This document shows, piece by piece, positions 26,001 to 35,679 of a stretch of 64,000 nt of DNA. Positions within the stretch are counted from its first letter, which is position 1. Each line of letters begins with the position of its first letter. Under the pieces are notes generated by a model that was not told the origin of the DNA, made no database searches, and worked only from the letters and a program-made list of their open reading frames with translations. Position numbers and translations under genes: made by a program. Where the stretch lies: NCBI GenBank assembly GCA_947044365.1, contig OX345637.1:13424916-13488915 (forward strand), read 5' to 3'. The DNA is from Petrosia ficiformis. Taxonomy: Eukaryota > Porifera > Demospongiae > Haplosclerida > Petrosiidae.

Positions 26001-26002
26001 AA
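11073..26002 (+). CDS. Receptor B: Ig-FN3 receptor with ZU5-UPA-Death-Death tail
   Basis: Eighteen phase-compatible exons give about 1169 residues: 11073-11151, 12442-12729, 12785-13072, 13190-13272, 14990-15221, 15275-15634, 15711-15776, 16001-16057, 16114-16191, 16248-16287, 22555-22615, 22693-22735, 22926-23464, 23520-23669, 23724-23964, 24210-24557, 25105-25553, 25895-26002. In order they encode a signal peptide (MTSMNLLLPLLALF), an Ig domain (WQC...IQC), FN3, a split FN3-like region, a cysteine domain (VCVVCRF...GC), a stalk, a membrane helix (VFGVVVVVVLIFFLLIAL), a ZU5 domain (GITIIIPPGAV), a UPA-like region and two Death-fold domains (WFKLGYYMDLP; WELFGVQVGL). UNC5 receptors end ZU5-UPA-Death, and PIDD shares that module, but neither has this ectodomain or two Death domains. 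It probably links surface recognition to apoptotic or NF-kB-type signalling (inference). The Ig acceptor at 12441 was chosen because it keeps the frame; a stronger-looking acceptor 7 bp upstream would not. A stop shortly after the first Death exon would give a shorter isoform. Confidence 0.8.
11165..11300. repeat. Dispersed repeat, copy 1
   Basis: The block around GAAATCGTGGGTATAGCTAG and CAGTGGGGTCGTTTTGTT matches 35125-35290 (GAAATCGTGGGTGTAGCTGG and CAGTGGGTTCATTTTGTT). Both copies lie in introns of receptor genes, in B here and in E there. The class is unknown; it is perhaps a SINE or MITE fragment. Confidence 0.55.
14734..14904. repeat. Fold-back MITE in an intron of receptor B
   Basis: The outer arms TAGAACACACTT and AAGTGTGTTCTA are exact inverses. 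The inner arms pair over AATGTAGCAC, GGTCAATAAAGGTC and GTTTACATAA. The centre is GCACTCGCCTTCGGCTCGTGC, a tight GC hairpin like the other CCGAAGG-type elements. Confidence 0.8.
16690..16960. repeat. Long fold-back family, degraded copy
   Basis: Contains the family motifs CCTACATAAGTAC, ATGTAGGGCTATTATGGAAG, GTGGTTTGTTTAAA and GGGTTTTAATATCCCTACAT, which also occur at 20.0-20.35, 51.8-52.1, 55.8-56.4 and 60.1-60.25 kb. Its left arm is mostly lost. Confidence 0.6.
17005..19330 (-). pseudogene. Decayed Ty3/gypsy retrotransposon pol, usual domain order
   Basis: Reading the minus strand downward there are scattered reverse-transcriptase pieces between about 19330 and 18795 (LLFGTTSGSCIFHRSMDRI, then QGIPGVIVYIEV and ATDEEHLEEVLKR), the end of RNase H near 17675-17637 (HMNADAMNRLP), and integrase pieces from about 17500 to 17005 (LHECHPDI, then IFVTDNGTCF). 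Many stops and frameshifts break it. RT-RNase H-integrase is the normal gypsy order, in contrast to the intact element at 43-48 kb. The middle is interrupted around 17.7-18.6 kb. Confidence 0.7.
18305..18603 (+). pseudogene. HIRAN-like domain ORF, frameshifted
   Basis: An open frame from 18305 to 18538 reads SGAVFVERNCCVRGYYVYKD and later DHYAVAVFKNGEIVGHLP. This pattern resembles HIRAN-like domains in many invertebrate repeat-associated proteins. The continuation (CRVTGRQRYSSDLPQGGLEI) is in another frame from about 18514, so a frameshift breaks it before the final part. It lies inside the decayed gypsy copy in the large intron of receptor B. The assignment is by recognition only. Confidence 0.55.
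19790..20350. repeat. Long fold-back element with ~130-bp arms
   Basis: A tandem arrangement of arms. One degenerate arm lies at about 19850-20035, and a nearly perfect palindrome follows at about 20036-20348 with a short loop near 20190-20215. Shared motifs are AGATGTAGGGATGTCAAAAC and CTTCCATATAACCCTACATA. It forms the left end of repeat copy alpha. Confidence 0.8.
20351..21437 (-). mobile_element. Three-copy repeat unit, copy alpha
   Basis: Minus-strand copy of the unit also found at 50985-52126 and 58971-60260. It starts at 21437 with CAGAGAGTACGGTAGTACTC, includes a conserved open frame (20985-20761) with DSSTIPVAFIVKFW and MKEDSLNDYK, and ends in the long fold-back element. The open frame is found in all three copies but is degraded in gamma. 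The family was not recognised. A hAT-like MITE is inserted at 21074-21304. Confidence 0.65.
21074..21304. mobile_element. hAT-like MITE with 8-bp target duplication
   Basis: The ends CACTGGCGTG and CACGCCACTG are inverted with one mismatch. Both flanks carry TATGTGTG (21066-21073 and 21305-21312). The interior includes a G/C palindrome, GGGCCTGGGGGGGCCCAGGC. The related unit at 51.1 kb has a single uninterrupted copy of the target, which confirms the insertion. An 8-bp duplication is typical of hAT transposons. Confidence 0.85.
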
Positions 26003-27784
26003 TTATAACGATGCTATTGGAAGTCATTGGTTAAAATTATAGCTATTTTTGTATTAGAAATATTGTTTGCTACATAGAGGCATGGGCAGAGGTAACCAGT
26101 CTCTAAAATCATTTTGCAATTGGATAAGATGAACCTTATCTTTCTTATCACTGCTCCTTCCTTGTTTATATTATATATATATATAATTATATATAATTAT
26201 ATATATATATTTATTATCATTACTGTATTGTTATTATTATTATAGTTATATTACCCTAACTATTATTAATTAATTATCGATCAATAAACTGCATGTGATC
26301 TTATATAATCTTTTTAATATAAATATCTTTTGGCCTCCCCAAATAATATGCAAACACTTTCATTCAATATTAATTTTATTGTCAACTAAATTTTCAGTCA
26401 TGGATTGTATCAACATGTAGTGTATTGTAGTTATGTATATTTAATTTATGTCGATTCCCGCATATTCCTGTGTATGTTTGAGTTGTTATAGATAAGTTAT
26501 CCTTTTTAACACATGGTAATCCTGCTGTTTCCATATTCTGTTATAATATTAAATACTGTTGTAGGGTACAAGTATATACAATCCATGTGAAGTAGAGATA
26601 TAACACTACAGTAGTGTTTCCGCCAAAGGGTGGTGCTTCCCTACCCTTTAAATTTTAAAGTTTATACTGAAAACACTTGTTGACCAAACATCATGTAGCA
26701 CTGATGCACTCTCCTGAGGGACATACTGCAGTTAGATACATATTTATGTGTATAACATACAGACTATTACAAAATCAGAGAGTACATATGGTAGTCCTCT
26801 ACTCTTTATTTAGCCATGCACCATATACATTTCAAATAAGCTGTTAGATACAGACTGACTGATCTTGTTGGTGCTGTGATGCCTGCAAAATGGGAATTTT
26901 TGGACAACAAGTGGGACTAGATGAAGGGTGTTTAGATTGTCTTCGTGCCGATTATGAGCATGATTGTGTACTGCGATTTTATCATGTGTTTATTGAGTGG
27001 AAAAAGCGAAAGTCTTCAGATTTCACATGGGCCACTGTTATTAAAGCACTGCATCCAAGAACAATCAGTGAATATTGTTTAGTAGAAAATGTTTTGAAAA
27101 CATTAAATGTATTTGATGTAGCTTATTCTGTGGATGTTCATGATGAAAGACATCCTAAATTTAAAGAAACATGAGTACATGTTGCTTCTAAAAATGCAAT
27201 GCTAACACTTTATCAAATGAATTATATTTTATTCTCAATAGTTTCTTTCCTACTTCACCACATCCTCAAATCACTGGATATGCAAGTAACGCATCGTAAT
27301 AATATTTCAGTCTATTATATAGTTAAATGATGTCGCCAAAATAATTATTTTATTAGTAGGTTCCACTTATTACATATTGCGTATATGATTATTTTTGTGT
27401 GTTATCTATTGTTTTAATTATTATTATAATAATTATATAAAAATAATTGAATTTAATTATTATTGTTGTCACAAACACCACATCCCAAGAAGTATTTCAG
27501 TCTTATATTTACTAGTAGCTGTAGTGTACAGAAGATTGCAAAGTAATTATGAACTTCCACTTCCTTTGAAGTATATACATACATGGCTGAGCTAGCTATA
27601 GACACTATAAACAAACATTCACAAATCACGTATGCTATTAAGCACATCAATATTATTATATATCATAATTAAGGGTAATTATGGAAAACATAGTGAAATC
27701 AAAGAACCACAACTCACTTAGAAACTAATCAAAGTATGTACTCATGCAATTGTATTGGGTTCACAAACAAAATTGTTATCATCA
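26003..27784. other. Spacer between receptor B and the oxidoreductase gene
   Basis: AT-rich sequence with TA-rich tracts near 26177-26215. The only coding-like content is a decayed Death-domain exon at 26850-27174. Confidence 0.5.
26850..27174 (+). pseudogene. Decayed third Death-domain exon
   Basis: Resembles receptor B's second Death exon: LVGAVMPAKWEF, then FGQQVGLDEGCLDCLRADYE and SDFTWATVIKALHPRTI, ending VDVHDERHPK. The two parts lie in different frames. One base is missing in the run of T at about 26893, where B reads WELFGVQVGL. It is 0.85 kb beyond the last exon of B. It is probably a leftover of a tandem exon duplication or of another receptor. Confidence 0.65.
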
Positions 27785-28816
27785 TCATTTTTGTTTACTG
27801 TAGACAACACCTAGTTGTTTCAAAACCCCATCAGCTATTTCAGCTACAATTAGAGATTGTTCTAGAGGCATTATATTACTCTCCTTCTTTCCTTCCTTCA
27901 GACAGGTATATACCTCCTGAGCTTCATATCGTAGTCCTGTACAATTTGGATAATTACCAGGTAGGTAGGGTTCAGGTAAAGGAAACTCTTTTGATATAGG
28001 TGTCTTTTGGTAAACACCCTCTGGTGACTCAAGTTTTGTAGGACACCAAAAAGGATGAGGTAGCCTGAGTTCTGCTTCAGTACCACATATCACAGCATCA
28101 CAGGATATATCATAAGAAATACTACAACTGATCTGTGCTATCCTACCTCCTGAATATGTCAGTGTGATCACTGCTAGATCATCAACACCAGTAGATAGAA
28201 GAGTACCTTGGGCATAGATCTTCTCAGGCCGTTCGCCTCCAAAGATCATGGTAGCGAGGCTAATTGGATATACACCAATATCTAGTACACTACCTCCTCC
28301 TAATACTGGGTCTATCAGCCGACCTTTACATCTTTCAGGAGGGCGTCTAAATGAGAAGTTGGCTCTGATAAATCTCACTTCACCAAGAAAACCTTCAGCA
28401 ATCATTCGACGTAGCTCCAGTATAGCAGGAAAGAAACACATCCATGTTGCCTCCATCAAGAATAGATTTTTTTCTCTAGCCTTGTCAATTATTTCTTTAG
28501 TATCACTTGCTCTCATAGTCATTGGCTTCTCACAAAGAACAGGTTTACCAGCTTCCATAACCTTCAAAGCAATATCACGATGTGTGACATGTATTGTACC
28601 TATATAAACTACATCAACCCGAGGATCTTTCAGGAGTTCATCATGACTGCCATAGGAACAAGGTATAGAATGTGTAGTAGCAAATTTCAATGCATCATCA
28701 GACAATCTGTCAGCTACAGCCACCACTTTATGTTCAGTCTCTGATAGTGTCTTTAATCCAATAACAAAGTCATGAGATATCATACCAGCACCTATGATCC
28801 CCCAACGAAGAGCCAT
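27785..28816 (-). CDS. DHDH: Gfo/Idh/MocA-family dihydrodiol dehydrogenase-like oxidoreductase
   Basis: A single uninterrupted exon of 343 residues, close to the usual length of about 330 for the family. The N-terminal NAD(P) Rossmann fold begins WGIIGAGMIS (residues 5-14). The catalytic-region motif CEKP is at 95-98 and DIGVYP at 179-184, with the C-terminal substrate domain following. Family members oxidise trans-dihydrodiols or sugars with NADP+ in the cytosol; trans-1,2-dihydrobenzene-1,2-diol dehydrogenase is the nearest by recognition. There is no signal peptide. It is unrelated to the receptors around it. The lack of introns in an intron-rich region could reflect retroposition or a naturally intronless gene. 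The exact substrate cannot be told. Confidence 0.88.
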   Translation of the reverse strand: MALRWGIIGAGMISHDFVIGLKTLSETEHKVVAVADRLSDDALKFATTHSIPCSYGSHDELLKDPRVDVVYIGTIHVTHRDIALKVMEAGKPVLCEKPMTMRASDTKEIIDKAREKNLFLMEATWMCFFPAILELRRMIAEGFLGEVRFIRANFSFRRPPERCKGRLIDPVLGGGSVLDIGVYPISLATMIFGGERPEKIYAQGTLLSTGVDDLAVITLTYSGGRIAQISCSISYDISCDAVICGTEAELRLPHPFWCPTKLESPEGVYQKTPISKEFPLPEPYLPGNYPNCTGLRYEAQEVYTCLKEGKKESNIMPLEQSLIVAEIADGVLKQLGVVYSKQK

Positions 28817-29163
28817 GTTGCATCTACAAACTATGTATAAACTTGTAGCTAACTAGCTAGATTTTTACAGCACACTGCAACCCCACCTCCTCATTTTACT
28901 CTAATTTGATTACTCAGTTTTTATAGACATTTAAAGATATAACCACAAAGCAATGAACTGTTGCATTAGACTTTACTTCGTAAAGGCCTGAATGATATAA
29001 TATGATGTATACATTATATCAAGTGTGTATTAGTAATACAGTGCTGCATTATTTATAAGTATAACATAACTGATAACTTTAACTCTTGTGTTGAAAATAA
29101 TAATATTATACTATCCACATGCAGCAAGCATATTATTATGCACACAGGCAGTAAAGTAAATCT

Positions 29164-29193
29164 AGTCTCGCGGGCCAGCTGGCCCGCGAGACT
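29164..29193. repeat. Perfect 30-bp palindrome with flanking 9-bp direct repeats
   Basis: AGTCTCGCGGGCCAG followed immediately by its exact complement. AAGTAAATC lies on both sides, offset by one base on the left. The GC-rich core stands out in AT-rich DNA. Confidence 0.85.
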
Positions 29194-29859
29194 AAGTAAA
29201 TCATCTTCTATCTTGTACTTCATGCTAGACTACTTAAATCTGTACACATCATATATAAATGCATCCAATCATAATCATTAAATCATTTCTGGATCCATGT
29301 TTACAATTCTAGCTATGGTAAGTTACAGGTGCTTCACAATCATGCATGGATATTGGATAGTTAATAAAGTATCGATATCAGCATGCAGAATCACACAAAT
29401 GCACTATATATATATAACATAAATTATGTGATGGTATATATATGAAGTACAAGGTACTTTACTTCATGTGTGCATAATTATAAGAGACCCTTTGTACAGT
29501 TTTGCAGGACACTCTAAGCAGAGAAGTGAAACAGAGCACATCATATTCTCCCATAAACTCCGTGGGTAGGGGGAGAAATACCTTGATAAAATATAAAATA
29601 TAAAACCAAAACAAAAGATAGGATAAAGAGTCCTCGGACACATGCGTACACATTAACAACTTAGAAGAACTAAAGAAGATAAAAAGTGAGCATGGCAAGG
29701 GAAAGATAATATATATATATATATATATATACTTATTTAAGTTAAAAATAATAAATAGATTTGCAAATTGCGATAGGTTCAATTTATCATGGGCCTGGAG
29801 CTGGACCAGGAAATTTGTTTGTGTGCCAGGAATATTTGGTGAGAACAAGCAATAACGAC

Positions 29860-30320
29860 CTTGGCAGCCTCAAGAAGGATGGAAGTGACCAAATGGGAGA
29901 CAATGTGTGAAATGGCTTCCAAAGAAGATGATGGCAAATGACCTAATGATCCAATTTCAATAGTGTCGTAAGATGGACTCCATCCAATAACTTTTAAATC
30001 AGATATCAGGTAATTGTACTCTGGCTTATTTAATTTTCGTTTATCTTTAGTAACATCACAAGGTACTTTAATGGATGATCAAGTTTCTCCTCACCACCTT
30101 CAACATCAGTGACCACATATTTGCAATGCCTCGAGATTATTTTCAGTGTACTCAGACAGAACGATCTCTAAACTATAAAGAACAGCACTGATGACATTGG
30201 CAATAACAGGACCATCTAAAATCTTCAGCTTTTTGTCTGAACCAAAGATCGGTAGAACTGGTAAATATGCGGGAAATGGCACTTCCGTTGAAAAGGTCAC
30301 TAAACTTTTCAGCAATGTAT
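29860..30320 (-). pseudogene. Unrecognised degraded coding block
   Basis: A minus-strand frame from 30315 reads AYLPVLPIFGSDKKLKILDG and SAVLYSLEIVLSEYTENNLE. Coding-like phrases continue in shifted frames (TDVEGGEEKLDHPLKYL, then FHTLSPIWSLPSF) with stops between. It is probably a broken copy of an unknown protein. The family was not recognised. Confidence 0.35.
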
Positions 30321-30441
30321 AAGCTTACTGGGGTTTTCCAAGGGGATTTCCGGCCTGCATGTCAGCAAATTGTACTAGCTTCTATAATTATTATTATTAT
30401 TCTGAATTTAATCATTTTTTGCGTTAAGATTAACAATAGAT

Positions 30442-33400
30442 ATGGCGCAAATTGTGTATTTTATGTATCTGCTCTCTTGGGTTCAAGTATGCTTGGCAGC
30501 AACTTGTCACGATCTTCTTCCTAATTGTCCAATACCACCTCCTGGAGAGGCTGACGAGTGTTGTAAGTACTCATAATGTATGACTTTTTGTAAATATAAT
30601 ACATAATTACATAATTATACATATATAATTATGTATTTTCATTGATGTGCTCCTGTCAGTAATTTAAAACATAGACTCATGATTTACAGCTTGCAGATAG
30701 CTTGGTTGTACAAATTTGATAGGAGCTGTTTTTAGTAGCCAAAATTATGATAAAAATTTATTGTAATTATATGTATAATATATAATTATATATATATATA
30801 TATATATAATTATATATTATATATATATCTTAATTATACACATGGTGAAAATTATATGATATTCATTTCTTGATAATTGTAATTATTTAAGTTACTTTTA
30901 ATTCTTACTCAGATTTAAATGGTTTAGTTGACATCCCTCATAATGTCACTGTATTTGCTGGACACTCAGGGAGTTTCACTGCATCCACAATCAGTGGATG
31001 TGCTCCAAAAGTCTACATTAATGGTTGCGGAGAGGACAATGGAATTTATTATAATACTGATCAAAATGACACTATATTGAAATTTCGAATTGAATTTAAT
31101 GAAACAAACGTTTCACAAGATAAAACGAAGGTTGATATTTATGTTATTAAGAAAGGAATAACTTGTTTTCCAACAGTTTATTTACATGTTATAGGTACGT
31201 TACAGTTTAAATAATAGTATAACCACTATTATGCTGTGTTTTTTAACAGGTCCACCTTTCCATGTCAGTAACACAAGTGTTGCTCCTCTGTGCAACAGTC
31301 TACTGGTCAATGGTGTTTGGCCACCAAATACAAATATTGTGTACTATCGTGTTACGCTTAAAGATAGTATTATGTTTGAAAATTTCACTGAAACTTTCCC
31401 TGTAACAATCTCCGAAAGTGTTTTTAAGAATCGCACAAAAGATTATATGATAGAACTAATTGCTTCAAATCCTGCTGGAAACAGCAGTGTATCGGTGGTG
31501 CCTGTTAAGATTAAGAATTGTAAGTAAAATCAGAAATTTTTTTTATCACTATTATTAATTGATTATTCCATATCTAGTTCTTAACTTCAATTTAAGTAAT
31601 CCAAAAATTAAAGTTTCCAACTCAAGTTTTTTTTTGAATATGGAGGTAAACATGTTTGTTAATCTTTGAGGTTTTGAGTCTAACAAGTATGTGTATGATT
31701 TCAATATTTAGATACAGTCCATGTGTGGAATGCACATACCTTCTGATTTATTGATAAAGTCGAATTGCTTAAAAGATAGGAGTATATTATATAGTATTGA
31801 ACGTCCTCAAACTGTGAAAGATACGTGGAATAGAAGTCTAGATATTCCTGTTTCATTTAAATCAAATCGATTGAATTGTGAAGTTGTTGTCTCTTCAGGA
31901 GAAATTGAATACATTTTTCCAAATATAAGTAAGTATAACTCTACATGCATGAGCTAGGTAATGAATATGTAGTTACTATAGGTAATGAAGTGCTATATAA
32001 TGTAGTACAAATCCCTACATTAGTATAAATAAACTATAGCTAACCACAACAGGTTTTCAATTAGAGCAGTATACATGCATGTTGTGTGTATTATCATCAT
32101 TATTTAATATCATAGTTTATACACACAAAAGGCACATGATGTTTTATGGAATTCATACCTCTATAATACATACATATACAGTACATATAGTCAGTCACAT
32201 GTTGTTTACTGAGTTTTCATATCCTACTACACAACACTCTATATATGGTCACAAGTTATCTTTGGCTACGCAAGGTGTAATAATTTTTTTTTCTATGTTG
32301 GTACTATCACATCAGGAGAGTAGGAACAGTGTGTACAAGGGCTGGGCCCAATATAAATAATGGTGAAATGGGATAATAATTATCTTCTGTCCATCAATAT
32401 AATTATGTAGTAAAATGAATCTGTAGTATTATTGTGCTGTACTAATCGCACTATAGTTACATGCGAAGATAATTGATTAACCCCAGACACATTATATACA
32501 TCTATCCTATTCCACTGTACATATTTCTGAAACATATCTGCAAGGTATGAGGTAGTGTTTGTGGGTGGCCACTACATTTTAAAGCACTGGTTCCATGCAT
32601 TATATATACTACCATGGAAATCACATTTTTGCTATGTTTCATGTCATTCTTCACGACTCAAGCATACTTGTAATACTATAATTCTACACATTAAGCTGTA
32701 GAACTATGACAAAAGTTCTGCATAGCACTGTGGTTCATCTTATAAGATGAACCATAGTAATCTTACACGGAGTGGTCTAATGTGGATATGAATACTAGAC
32801 CAATCTGTATACATTATAGTCACATGTTGTTTACTACATTTTCTTACCTTAATTGTATTCATTTCTATTCCCATTAGAATACTGTACATAGTCATATATA
32901 CATACAGTATATAGTGTTAATATTGATATCCTATATACTGTATATACACTACACAGGTACTTTTGATTTGCAAAGTATGAGTATATCAACACAACCAAAC
33001 GGTGAAGTAGAAGTTATATGTAACTTCTTAGAAGGATCAATTGCTAAAGGATGTCATTTAAAAGTTACTAAATTAAATGGAAATACTACAAGATATGATG
33101 TTATTCGAGAAGGTCAACATGGGTTAAAAGTTAGAGTGCCCTATGAAGTGGGTAATTATACTATATTTGGCTATGACTGGGAGAGTGATGGAAGTTTCAA
33201 CTCGACTCAAGTAGCGGTAACAGGATATTTTAAGATTGATTGTGAGTTTCGTTCTAGTGAAAATAAAGAAGTCATTATTTCTCTGGATATTTCCTTTAGG
33301 TGGTGAGGCAGCAAATTGTAAGGATGAAGGCAATGATAATGGTGATGGAGATGATGATGATAGTAATAGTGGTGAAGACAATAATAACAATGATGATGAA

Positions 33401-35417
33401 AACGATACTAGTGACAGTGGAGCTGACAATAAAATAGCAAGTGAGCTTTACATTGAATATTCTTAGTTCAATGTTTACAATCTGCTTCATTCATTATTGC
33501 AGAAATTATTGGAGGTATTTGTGGTTATTTTGCTTATAAGATTATATTAGTGATAGTTAGTGCTATTGTATTGTTAGCATTATATTATCGACGTCGTGGT
33601 TTACATCCAAGACGAATGCAACAACCTGTTGATTGTGAATTAATGTAAGTATACTTTATATCTTCTTTTATCTTCACATGAGGTTGATTATTGTTCCTAT
33701 TAGATATTTCACAGACAGGAAAACACCAGAAGTGCAGACTAATAGGTGAGTTATTTTATCAAAAAATATGCTTTGTCGTAATAGTCACTATAATTATACA
33801 CTTAATAACAAATTAATTTAAATTACAATTAGACATGAAAAAAATTCACTTGTGTCCAAAAATATATATAATTATCAGAAGCCATGAAAAAGTATCCAAA
33901 TGCAATGATAATCTAGAATGTCTATTATAATTATAGGCATAATGATTACTACATGCAGGAAAACTTCCTATTATAGTAATGTTGTGGAGAAAAAGTTCCT
34001 GGAGTGCATTTAGCTACATCCCCTGTTCTAATGAGAATCATAGCTACTTAACACTATAATAACTAATCATAATTATAATTATGTGTATGTAAAATGTGTA
34101 ATATATTTACGTACACAATAATGTTATGATATTTATATCCATAACATGACACAAGGGGGTTGGGTCTGGACAAAGAAGTGTAGTGTGAGAGTATATAAGG
34201 GTGGGTGCCATTGTGAAATGTTCAATCATTGAGTATAGTATTAATGTTAACTTAAGTTAATCAATTTATCAATTTCATATCCATTTAATCACTTATGCAT
34301 TGGGGTGTGGTCAGGCTCGAAACTTGTTGGTGTGCCTTTTCTTTTGTCCATCATGAAAACATCACACTTGAATGACTTAATACACGTTACCAGTTGACTA
34401 ATAGTCAATTGACTATTCTGAACACATTTCATTTGACCTTACGACACTAATTATTATTTTGTTAGTGAAAATGAAAGAGGTACAATGTCGTCTACCAGTA
34501 ATCTTGAGGCTCCACTGATAAGAAAATCTGAAGAGTCACACTCTGAAATGGTGGAGGATTTTGCAGCAAAGTCAAGATTTGTGTACCAAGAACATCCTCA
34601 TCGACAACAGCATATAATGTATGGTACTGTTCCAAAACCAATAGTAGATATGACAGGAAGTGGGAAGGCTGTGTCACTACCTGATCCAAAATCAAATGAT
34701 GGATTTGAAGATGCTGGGTATCTCACAGGTGATCATTTAGCTCAAAAGAAAGACTCTAGTTTTGAGGTAAGATTTGTTTAATTTTCTGGACAGTTTACTT
34801 GCATTGTATGGCAGGGCATTATAAAAAATTCTTCTTGCATTGCCGACTCAAATTATTAACTCTTAGAAGACTGATGTCACATATATGTGACATTTCACCC
34901 CTACATGAATCGGAGTATGTTCCTAGCATTACGAAGCTCTCCAAATGTTTGTGATTGGTGTCAGGCACAAGCCCATGAAAATAGCTAAAAAGGTTGATGG
35001 TTGTTCAGCCGCCCTTTGGCCTAAATAATGACTACAGGGGGAATTTTAAAGGGGGGTGTCCCCTCATTAATGGGGTTAAAGGGGGCTGCGTCCCCTTGCC
35101 GCTCACGCAAACTGTGGTTCCAGTGACCCCACCCACGCACTCTGGTAGGTACCTAAGGCTTTTTCTTTGCTGTAAAACCTGAAATCGTGGGTGTAGCTGG
35201 TGCCAGCATGCAGTGGGTTCATTTTGTTAGTCCCAGTTCCAGTCAAAAGAGGGAGCGCACTCACTGCATGGGATATGAAATTTGACTGTAAAAGCTATCT
35301 CCTCCTCTTTAGAATAATAGCAATACCATAAAACATTGTTTAACTCTCAACATAATTTAGGTTGTGACACCTAATAACCCAATGAGTGATCAAGCTGGAA
35401 CGAATTGTGATCAGTGA
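30442..35417 (+). CDS. Receptor E: Ig-FN3 membrane receptor with ITIM-like tail
   Basis: Eleven exons give about 641 residues: 30442-30562, 30913-31194, 31250-31519, 31578-31645, 31712-31928, 32957-33241, 33300-33440, 33503-33644, 33704-33745, 34466-34766, 35361-35417. They encode a signal peptide with a cysteine-containing start, an Ig-like domain (weakest of the set; cysteines ISGC, NGCG, ITCF), FN3 (ending NPAGNSSVSVVPVK), a split FN3-like region, the cysteine domain (VICNF...AKGCHLK), a long Asp/Asn/Ser-rich stalk, a membrane helix (IILVIVSAIVLLALYY) followed by RRR, and a tail of about 150 residues. The tail contains HIMYGTV, which fits the ITIM pattern I-x-Y-x-x-V, and other tyrosines (FVYQEH, AGYLTG). 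The exon phases match the other receptors. It is convergent with receptor F, whose stop lies 262 bp away. Ligand and signalling partners are unknown. Confidence 0.8.
31929..32956. other. Intron of receptor E
   Basis: About 1 kb with no coding signal. It includes the perfect 22-bp palindrome GGTTCATCTTATAAGATGAACC (about 32733-32754) and a TACAGTATATA/TATATACTGTA inverted pair near 32902-32945. Confidence 0.5.
35125..35290. repeat. Dispersed repeat, copy 2
   Basis: Matches 11165-11300, including the block from CGTGGGTGTAGCTGGTGCCA to GGGAGCGCACT. It lies in the last intron of receptor E, next to a G-rich block (GGGGGGTGTCCCC near 35052). Confidence 0.55.
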
Positions 35418-35679
35418 GTGACACAGTCACATAACTCAGATATATAGGACTTTTTTGTGTGTTATAATTATATTTGCAAAATATTTTTTAAAGTCAAAGT
35501 TTAGAGACTCACTGCCGTATTACTTTGTTTTCTGTATTCATAGATTTAATTTCTCTTTTTTTTTAAATCCCTTGTTTAAAAATAATTTTTAAAATAATTA
35601 CTTTTTTTTTATGAAACTTGTAAATGTGTATACGGGCAAGATTTTATGAACACACAAAGAGTAATAGAGTATATATTGA

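Larger units (their letters stand above)
28817..30441. other. Spacer between the oxidoreductase and receptor E
   Basis: Holds a 30-bp perfect palindrome (29164-29193), a TA tract at 29709-29731, and a degraded coding-like block on the minus strand. No intact gene was seen. Confidence 0.5.

Noticed and set aside
28248..28607. Plus-strand 119-codon open frame
   Set aside because: It is antisense to the oxidoreductase gene, whose motifs and length fit its family.
33124..33490. Minus-strand open frames rich in Ser, Leu and Ile
   Set aside because: They are the antisense of the Asp/Asn/Ser stalk exon of receptor E.
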